DNA from: Pyrodictium delaneyi
GTDB taxonomy: Archaea > Thermoproteota > Thermoprotei_A > Sulfolobales > Pyrodictiaceae
Length of the DNA stretch: 10,123 nucleotides
Assembly (NCBI GenBank): GCA_015661645.1
Contig: DQVR01000034.1
Span: 1 to 10,123 of the forward strand
Reading direction: 5' to 3'
A program made the translations under genes and the position numbers. This document shows positions 5,902 through 10,123 of this stretch, piece by piece. The notes under the pieces are model-generated. The model ran no database searches. It saw nothing but the letters and a program-made list of their open reading frames with translations, and was not told the DNA's origin. How positions within the stretch are numbered: the stretch's first letter is position 1; each line of letters starts with the position of its first letter.

Positions 5902-6624
5902 TTGGTGCGTATACACGTACAATCCAGGTCAATAGTTTTACCGGGAGATATCATAGCTGAAGGCAACGACATAGTAGTTGAGTCGCCCTTTATAGAGCGT
6001 AAGGGCAACCAGTACTACGCAACGATAACAGGTCTTGTAAATGTCCAGCAGCTTGAGGACGGTAAGTACAAGATAAGTATAATACCGCTTGAGGGAGCCT
6101 ATATACCAAAGTCTGGCGACATAGTGATAGGACTTGTAAAGGACATTGGGTTAACACATTGGGAAGTAGACATTGCCTCCCCCTACAAGGGGATTCTCAC
6201 GATACAGGAGGTTCTCGATAGACCGTTTAACCCAGCGGTAGACAGCCTCAAGAAATACCTCGATGTAGGCGACTATATAGTAGCCAAGGTTGTCGCTTTC
6301 GACCGTGCACGGGACCCGCTCCTAACGATCAAAGGCAAGGGTCTGGGTAGGATTGTCGAGGGTTCTATAGTAGAGATAAAGCCTAGCCGGATACCCCGGG
6401 TCATAGGCAAGAAGGGCTCGATGGTAAACATGTTGATGAACGAGACCGGCTGCGAGATAGTTGTGGGGCAGAATGGCCGCATACTCGTGAACTGTCCTAA
6501 TAAGGACTTGGAAGAGATAGCTATTCTCTCTATAAAGAAGATAGAGGTAGAAGCTCACACAACAGGGCTCACCGAGAGAGTGCGTGAGTTTATACGCGAA
6601 GAGAAGGCACGTAGAGGTGTGTAA
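5902..6624 (+). CDS. rrp4: Exosome RNA-binding subunit Rrp4
   Basis: Rrp4 sits on the cap of the archaeal exosome and feeds RNA into the Rrp41/Rrp42 ring. The 240 residues show the N-terminal beta domain (about 1-65) with IVLPGDIIAEG, an S1 domain (about 70-145) with GDIVIGLVKDIGLTHWEVDI, and a KH domain whose GXXG-type core is IPRVIGKKGSMV (164-175). The start is TTG at 5902; GTG at 5905 is in frame and would remove only one residue. GGTG at 5889-5892 could act as Shine-Dalgarno for either. It begins 6 nt after SBDS ends and ends 3 nt before rrp41, so co-expression with the ring subunits is clear. Confidence 0.95.
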   Translation: MVRIHVQSRSIVLPGDIIAEGNDIVVESPFIERKGNQYYATITGLVNVQQLEDGKYKISIIPLEGAYIPKSGDIVIGLVKDIGLTHWEVDIASPYKGILTIQEVLDRPFNPAVDSLKKYLDVGDYIVAKVVAFDRARDPLLTIKGKGLGRIVEGSIVEIKPSRIPRVIGKKGSMVNMLMNETGCEIVVGQNGRILVNCPNKDLEEIAILSIKKIEVEAHTTGLTERVREFIREEKARRGV

Positions 6625-6627
6625 GTC

Positions 6628-7398
6628 TTGGGTGGCGGAGCAGGCGAGAAGCCGGTCCTTATACGTTGGGAGGAGCGTGACGGTCAGAAGGTAGCGGTGC
6701 GCCACGATGGTAGGCTGGCAGCGCAGCTACGGCCTATACGCATGGAGGTGGGCGTACTAAGCAACGCGGATGGCTCAGCGCTGGTAGAGTACGGTGGGAC
6801 TCGTGTACTGGCCGCAGTCTATGGCCCCCGTGAGGCGCATCCACGCCACATGGCGCTGCCAGACCGGGCCGTCATAAGATGCAGGTACCACATGGCCCCA
6901 TTCTCTACAGCGGAGCGTAAGACACCTGCACCTACACGTAGAGAGGTCGAATTATCTAAGGTCATCCGTGAGGCCCTAGAGGCGGTTGTACTAACAGAGC
7001 TGTTCCCCCGTACAGCAATCGATGTATATATGGAGGTGCTCCAGTCGGATGGAGGTACACGGACTGCTGCTATAACAGCAGCGAGCCTAGCGCTCGCGGA
7101 CGCCGGGATAGCCATGCGCGACCTAGTAGCAGGTGTCGCGGTCGGTAAGGTAGACGGTGTACTCGTGCTTGATATAGACGAGATAGAGGATAACTACGCG
7201 GAAGCAGATATGCCAGTGGCTATGGCGCCTAACTTAGGCAGGGTGCTCCTCCTCCAGCTTAACGGTGTATTGGCCCATGATGAGTTTGTGCAGGCAATGG
7301 AGCTTGCGCGTAAGGGCATCCAGACCATATACAAGCTGCAGAAGGAGGCGCTCCGTAGGAAGTATGTAGAGGTAGTCCAGGAGGGTGATGAGCAGTGA
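6628..7398 (+). CDS. rrp41: Exosome catalytic subunit Rrp41
   Basis: Rrp41 is the catalytic RNase PH-like subunit of the hexameric ring: phosphorolytic 3'-5' RNA degradation and, in reverse, tailing with nucleoside diphosphates. The 256-residue protein has the RNase PH fold motifs GSALVEYGGTRVLAAVYGPRE (49-69), the RNA-contacting CRYHMAPFS region (85-93), and the phosphate-binding SDGGTRTAAI (140-149). The acidic active-site stretch LDIDEIEDNYAEADMPVAM (181-199) includes Asp188 and Asp194 at the catalytic positions. All expected catalytic residues are present. The TTG start follows GAGGTG (6614-6619) by 8 nt. The stop overlaps the rrp42 start by four bases (GTGA), indicating coupled translation of the two ring subunits. 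Confidence 0.96.
   Translation: MGGGAGEKPVLIRWEERDGQKVAVRHDGRLAAQLRPIRMEVGVLSNADGSALVEYGGTRVLAAVYGPREAHPRHMALPDRAVIRCRYHMAPFSTAERKTPAPTRREVELSKVIREALEAVVLTELFPRTAIDVYMEVLQSDGGTRTAAITAASLALADAGIAMRDLVAGVAVGKVDGVLVLDIDEIEDNYAEADMPVAMAPNLGRVLLLQLNGVLAHDEFVQAMELARKGIQTIYKLQKEALRRKYVEVVQEGDEQ
7380..7388 (+). promoter_or_regulatory. Shine-Dalgarno of rrp42 inside rrp41
   Basis: GGAGGGTGA lies in the last codons of rrp41, six bases before the GTG at 7395. It is the strongest ribosome-binding match in the exosome genes and fixes the rrp42 start. Confidence 0.65.
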
Positions 7399-8387
7399 GC
7401 ATTACGCCTCCATTCCAGCCTGTGGTGCCGAAGCTAAAGCGCTACACTATGGAGACGCTACTATCGCGTGGTGTTCGGCTAGATGGCCGGAAGCTAGACG
7501 AGGTAAGAAAGATAGAGATCGTACCCAGCTATATAGAGCGTGCTGAGGGCTCAGCGCTAGTCAGGCTAGGGCAGACTGTTGTGCTAGCGGGTGTTAAGAC
7601 CGATATAGTGGCTCCGTTCCCCGATACGCCGAACGAGGGCGTACTTGTAGTCCACGCAGAGTTCGTGCCGCTGGCTTCGCCTACCTTTGAGCCTGGTCCA
7701 CCGGACGAGAACGCTATAGAGCTGGCACGCGTGATAGATAGGAGCCTTCGCGAGATAAAGGCTGTAGCACTAGACCAGCTTGTCCTCGAGCCCGGTAAGC
7801 ACGTGTGGCGCCTATTCGTGGACATATACGTGCTTAACCATGACGGCAACCTCTTTGATGCATCCATGCTGGCGGCTATGGCTTCCCTCCTGTCTGCTAG
7901 GCTACCGGTCGCCGTTAAGACCGAAGATGGGTACCGAGTTGACCGTGGTAGATTCACCAGAGTGGTCCCGGTGAATCGGCGCGTAGTCACTGTAACCCTT
8001 GCGAAGATAGCTGGAAAGCTCGTAGTAGACCCGACTTACGAGGAGGAGCAGGTGGCAGACACGAGAATGGTTGTGGCAGTCAGCGATGACGGCCGGATAG
8101 CAGGCATCCAGAAGACCGGTATGGGCGACCTAGAGTACCGCGAAGTACTATCAGCTGTGGCTATAGCTGTCAACAAGGCTAGTATATACCACAAGGCGCT
8201 TGAAGACATGGTACTACCATACCGTGCAAAGATAGAAGAGGAGCTGAGGACGGAGAAAACTGAGGAGGCCGTTGGAGGTGTGGTAGAGCTGCAGCCAGCG
8301 CCCCACCGGGAGCATGAGGAGCCGGTCGAGATAGCTGAAGTGGTCGACGAAGAGGGGCAGAGCGGCGAGGAAGGCTCCAGGGAGTAG
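7395..8387 (+). CDS. rrp42: Exosome non-catalytic ring subunit Rrp42, with acidic C-terminal tail
   Basis: Rrp42 alternates with Rrp41 in the exosome ring and helps bind RNA but lacks phosphorolytic residues. Family motifs include RGVRLDGRKLDEVRKIEI (25-42), GSALVRLGQTVVLAGVKTDIVAPFPDTPNEG (52-82) and FVDIYVLNHDGNLFDASMLA (141-160). As expected, the DxxxD catalytic signature of Rrp41 is not present. At 330 residues it is about 50 longer than typical archaeal Rrp42 (about 275). The extra part (281-330) is predicted to be disordered and acidic, with 18 Asp/Glu. It might contact another protein or keep the complex soluble. The start is GTG at 7395, overlapping the rrp41 stop. Confidence 0.95.
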   Translation: MSITPPFQPVVPKLKRYTMETLLSRGVRLDGRKLDEVRKIEIVPSYIERAEGSALVRLGQTVVLAGVKTDIVAPFPDTPNEGVLVVHAEFVPLASPTFEPGPPDENAIELARVIDRSLREIKAVALDQLVLEPGKHVWRLFVDIYVLNHDGNLFDASMLAAMASLLSARLPVAVKTEDGYRVDRGRFTRVVPVNRRVVTVTLAKIAGKLVVDPTYEEEQVADTRMVVAVSDDGRIAGIQKTGMGDLEYREVLSAVAIAVNKASIYHKALEDMVLPYRAKIEEELRTEKTEEAVGGVVELQPAPHREHEEPVEIAEVVDEEGQSGEEGSRE

Positions 8388-8415
8388 TGCGGCTAGGGGC
8401 GCGGCGGACAACACT

Positions 8416-8424
8416 CCTTATAAC
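8416..8424 (+). promoter_or_regulatory. Possible internal TATA box upstream of eL43
   Basis: CCTTATAAC is centred about 40 nt upstream of the ATG at 8462 and would start transcription near 8446, just before the G-rich ribosome-binding stretch at 8450-8455. It lies in the 74-nt gap after rrp42, so eL43 may have its own promoter as well as read-through. Confidence 0.45.
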
Positions 8425-8461
8425 CTAGGCTCTACTTGCTATGCGCTGCGGGGGGCACGTA

Positions 8462-8728
8462 ATGGCAAGGCGCACGCGCACGGTGGGCATAGCTGGGAGG
8501 TTTGGTCCGCGTTACGGTTCCACGTTGAGGAAGCGCTGGAGAGACGTAATGGAGCGTCGTTACGCAGACCACGTGTGCCCGTTCTGCGGTGTAAAGGGCC
8601 ACGTGAAGAGGATAAGTGTAGGCCTATGGACGTGTACGAAATGTAGCTCGACATGGGCTGGTGGCGCCTATGTGCCTAGGACAGGGCTGAACAAGAACTT
8701 CCCAAAGGTAGTTATACGCGAAGACTAG
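8462..8728 (+). CDS. rpl37ae: Large-subunit ribosomal protein eL43 (L37Ae)
   Basis: This 88-residue zinc-binding protein of the large ribosomal subunit begins MARRTRTVGIAGRFGPRYGSTLRKRW, the normal family N-terminus. It has a zinc ribbon formed by CPFC (39-42) and CTKC (58-61), 15 residues apart, and the C-terminal AGGAYVPRTG element. An in-frame ATG at 8441 would add seven residues (MRCGGHV) not typical of the family. The ATG at 8462 is preferred because it restores the family start and has a G-run (8450-8455) at suitable distance. The gene follows rrp42 after 74 bp, as in other archaeal exosome superoperons. Confidence 0.93.
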   Translation: MARRTRTVGIAGRFGPRYGSTLRKRWRDVMERRYADHVCPFCGVKGHVKRISVGLWTCTKCSSTWAGGAYVPRTGLNKNFPKVVIRED

Positions 8729-8751
8729 CTATAATGGACTGTAGGGTTTTA

Positions 8752-8775
8752 CGCTCTATCGTCCCCTATAGAGTG
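8752..8775 (+). terminator. Hairpin after eL43, possible terminator or processing site
   Basis: CGCTCTAT (8752-8759) pairs with ATAGAGTG (8768-8775), 8 bp with one G-U pair, around an 8-nt loop. It lies 24 nt beyond the eL43 stop and is followed by the pyrimidine-rich ATCTCCCCCTTACTT. Archaeal termination usually relies on U-runs, which are poor here, so processing or mRNA stability is equally possible. Confidence 0.35.
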
Positions 8776-8796
8776 ATCTCCCCCTTACTTCGGACT

Positions 8797-8862
8797 GTGA
8801 GCCACTGAACCGAATACAGTTGACTCCTACGGTATGTGGTGGCTCTCAGAGCCCGTGAGCCA
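8797..8862 (+). promoter_or_regulatory. Mutually exclusive stems in the Brix leader
   Basis: GAGCCAC (8799-8805) is complementary to GTGGCTC (8839-8845), and TGGCTC (8840-8845) is also complementary to GAGCCA (8857-8862). Only one stem can form at a time. GTGAGCCA itself is directly repeated at 8797-8804 and 8855-8862. The arrangement resembles a switchable leader, but function is inferred from pairing alone. Confidence 0.3.
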
Positions 8863-8895
8863 TTCCTGGTAGACTCTTGATAGCGTGATATCGCC

Positions 8896-9537
8896 TTGCC
8901 TGTCGCAGCCAGGAGGACTCGCATAATAGTGACGACATCCCATAGGCCCACGCAGCGTGTTAGGAGCTTCGTTAAGGACCTGGTATCGGTTCTACCGGGC
9001 GCAGAAAAACTGACACGCGGTAAGGCTACGCTACGCGACCTATACTATGAAGCGGTAGCGCGTGGGGCACAGCGCGTGATAGTGGTATCGGTGTGGAAGG
9101 GTAACCCTGGTACGTTGCATGTCTATGAGCCTCTTGAGCCCCCTAGTCTAGAGCTAAGGCTCATGTTGCGTATAATGCTGGAGGGTGTACGACTTTCCCG
9201 AGAGACACCGGGCGCACAGCGAGCCTATGGAGCCCAGAGCCTCGGCGTATACGTGCCGCCGGCAGCCAGCGACGAGCTTCACCGTCTTGCGGATACACTC
9301 GCCAGGGCCCTGCTTGCAAGTATAGCTATAGACTATGACGAGGCTCTTGACCGGTTCGACGTGGTCGCTGTCCTTGATAAGGGGAGGGGTTCTATCGCTG
9401 AGGTGGAGTTCCGTTGTAGCTCGGGCAGAGTCTGTGGCCCGCTACTGCGTATAGCAGGTGTAGTAGACTATGACGCGGGTCTCCGGCTGCATAAGGCTAA
9501 AGGGCCTCTCCGAGAAGCTAGCTCGGGCACTGGCTAA
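8896..9537 (+). CDS. Brix/Imp4-like rRNA-processing protein
   Basis: Archaeal Brix-domain proteins are the single relatives of eukaryotic Imp4/Brx1/Rpf proteins and are linked to rRNA processing. The 213 residues match: IIVTTSHRPTQRVRSFVKDL (10-29) is the N-terminal beta strand and conserved T-S-x-x-P-x-x-R-x-R-S-F motif, followed by GAEKLTRGKATLRDLYYEA and a second half ending DKGRGSIAEVEFRCSSGRVCGPLLRIAG. The start is uncertain. TTG at 8896 is the first possible codon after an in-frame stop at 8881. GTG at 8929 lies 12 nt after AGGAGG (8911-8916) and gives MTTSHRP, close to known N-termini. The 3' end overlaps pcc1 by 68 nt in another frame; the last 20 or so residues may be poorly constrained. 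Confidence 0.85.
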   Translation: MPVAARRTRIIVTTSHRPTQRVRSFVKDLVSVLPGAEKLTRGKATLRDLYYEAVARGAQRVIVVSVWKGNPGTLHVYEPLEPPSLELRLMLRIMLEGVRLSRETPGAQRAYGAQSLGVYVPPAASDELHRLADTLARALLASIAIDYDEALDRFDVVAVLDKGRGSIAEVEFRCSSGRVCGPLLRIAGVVDYDAGLRLHKAKGPLREASSGTG

Positions 9538-9724
9538 GGCTCTTGAGACCGAGGCGCGTAACCCGCCGGACCCCCGAAGGGGTCATGTAGAGGTCTACGC
9601 GGAGAAGGATACTCTGTCAATATGCATTGACGCGCGCGACCCCTCGTCGGCCCGGACCTTGATAAACGCTTATCTTAGCCTAGCGGCAGCGACATTCGAA
9701 GCGGTCGAAGCTACAGGTGAATAG
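9470..9724 (+). CDS. pcc1: KEOPS complex subunit Pcc1
   Basis: Pcc1 is the small dimerising subunit of KEOPS, which makes the universal t6A37 of ANN-decoding tRNAs together with Kae1, Bud32 and Cgi121. The 84 residues show the family pattern: strand TRVSGCIRLKG (2-12), helix LSEKLARALAKALETEAR (13-30), strands HVEVYAEKDTLSICIDARD (39-57), and the helix with SSARTLINAYLSLAAATFEAVEA (59-81), matching the A-x-D-x-x-x-x-R-x-x-x-N-x-x-L signature. The ATG at 9470 keeps the first beta strand, so the gene really begins inside the Brix gene (68-nt overlap). Its stop is followed after two bases by the prefoldin beta start. The same neighbours are seen in other crenarchaea. Confidence 0.85.
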   Translation: MTRVSGCIRLKGLSEKLARALAKALETEARNPPDPRRGHVEVYAEKDTLSICIDARDPSSARTLINAYLSLAAATFEAVEATGE

Positions 9725-9726
9725 AT

Positions 9727-10104
9727 GTGGCGCAGCGTATACCGCCGGAGCTCGAAAACAAGCTCGCACGTTTCCAGAGCCTCCAGGCCCAGTATGCGAG
9801 GATAGCGCAGGAGCGTGTAGCGGTTGAGAGCGAGATAGCTGAGACGCAGAAGGTACTAAAGCTCCTAGAGGAAGCCGGGGAGGATGCTCCCGTATACCGT
9901 ATGGAGGCTAATATACTCGTACGCGTGGACCGCGGCAAGGTGGTCCAGGAGCTCAAGGACAGGCTAGAGATACTCGAGCTAAGGCTTCAGAAGCTTAAGA
10001 AGCAGGAGGACGAGATCAAGAAACAGCTTGACAAGCTCGCCCAGGAGATTAAGCAATTGCAGACGCGGCTCACACTAGGTAAACAGGGAGGCGCGGGAGG
10101 CTGA
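9727..10104 (+). CDS. pfdB: Prefoldin beta subunit (GimC beta)
   Basis: Prefoldin is a jellyfish-shaped chaperone of two alpha and four beta subunits that holds unfolded proteins and passes them to the thermosome. The 125 residues fit the beta subunit: N-terminal helix PPELENKLARFQSLQAQYARIAQERVAVESEIAETQKVLKLLEE (6-49), the short beta-hairpin region APVYRMEANILVRVDRGKVVQELKDRLE, and a second coiled-coil helix (about 77-118) with regular Leu/Lys/Glu heptads. The usual VYRxxGxxLV motif appears as VYRMEANILV. The start is GTG at 9727; an ATG at 9725 is in another frame. It overlaps nothing but is only two bases from pcc1. The Gly-rich GKQGGAGG end is probably disordered. Confidence 0.93.
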   Translation: MAQRIPPELENKLARFQSLQAQYARIAQERVAVESEIAETQKVLKLLEEAGEDAPVYRMEANILVRVDRGKVVQELKDRLEILELRLQKLKKQEDEIKKQLDKLAQEIKQLQTRLTLGKQGGAGG

Positions 10105-10112
10105 GCCCTCGT

Positions 10113-10123
10113 ATGCTCCGGAA
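10113..10123 (+). CDS. Possible start of a further superoperon gene (cut by window edge)
   Basis: An ATG at 10113 follows GGGAGG (10095-10100) at a plausible distance, 8 nt after the prefoldin beta stop. Only three full codons are visible, so no family can be assigned. In related genomes a small uncharacterised gene of the DUF3194 type often follows, which is the basis for the guess. Confidence 0.3.

Larger units (their letters stand above)
8729..8895. other. Intergenic gap where rpoP is expected; hairpins only
   Basis: In many crenarchaeal superoperons the tiny gene for RNA polymerase subunit P (Rpo12) lies between eL43 and Brix. I read all plus-strand frames of this 167-nt gap and found no zinc-ribbon CxxC coding. 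The longest plus-strand reading from an ATG is 20 codons (8732-8794). The gap contains a hairpin at 8752-8775 and alternative pairings around 8797-8862, listed separately. No tRNA, C/D or H/ACA signature was found. Confidence 0.6.

Noticed and set aside
8441..8461. Longer eL43 start at ATG 8441 (MRCGGHV extension)
   Set aside because: The extension is not family-like; ATG 8462 gives the standard MARRT N-terminus and has a G-rich ribosome-binding stretch just upstream.
8732..8794. 20-codon ORF after eL43 as a diverged rpoP
   Set aside because: It is less than half the RpoP length and has one Cys and no CxxC pair.
1..10123. CRISPR array, insertion sequence or defence island
   Set aside because: No regularly spaced direct repeats, transposase motifs or terminal inverted repeats were seen; genes are core archaeal functions.

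Overview
The window looks like the chromosome of a hyperthermophilic crenarchaeon. Desulfurococcales, possibly Pyrodictiaceae, is my best guess, inferred from gene content and order, heavy ATA, CTA and AGG codon use and GTG/TTG starts; no rRNA is present to confirm it. The main anchor is the archaeal exosome/proteasome superoperon.

Layout. 1-976: the C-terminal end of an amidohydrolase-like gene (+) converges on, and overlaps, a creatininase-family gene (-). 977-1356: non-coding apart from one doubtful minus-strand ORF with a DTG motif. 1357-3331: two plus-strand sulfur-transfer genes, a ThiF/MoeB/UbaA-type E1-like adenylyltransferase and ThiI. 3300-3962: a minus-strand winged-helix protein of unknown function overlaps the thiI 3' end. 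3963-4444: no protein gene is convincing. It holds a well-formed box C/D sRNA candidate (minus) just upstream of the winged-helix gene, a GC-rich block of strong inverted repeats that may be a structured RNA, and the psmA promoter.

4445-10104 is the superoperon on the plus strand: psmA (proteasome alpha), SBDS/Sdo1, rrp4, rrp41, rrp42 (exosome), eL43 (L37Ae), a 167-nt non-coding gap, a Brix/Imp4-like rRNA-processing protein, Pcc1 (KEOPS) and prefoldin beta. The start of a further gene may lie at the right edge. The genes are tightly packed, and most use GTG or TTG starts. Together they cover protein degradation and folding, RNA degradation and tailing, ribosome maturation and tRNA modification.

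The main oddities are: no rpoP between eL43 and Brix, where it commonly sits in crenarchaea, with alternative hairpins in its place; an E1-like enzyme lacking the usual catalytic cysteine; an acidic 50-residue tail on Rrp42; a 68-nt Brix/Pcc1 overlap; the C/D sRNA; and the GC-rich structured block. I do not see a clearly new multi-gene system. The most novel-looking material is in the non-coding stretches and the unassigned winged-helix protein.
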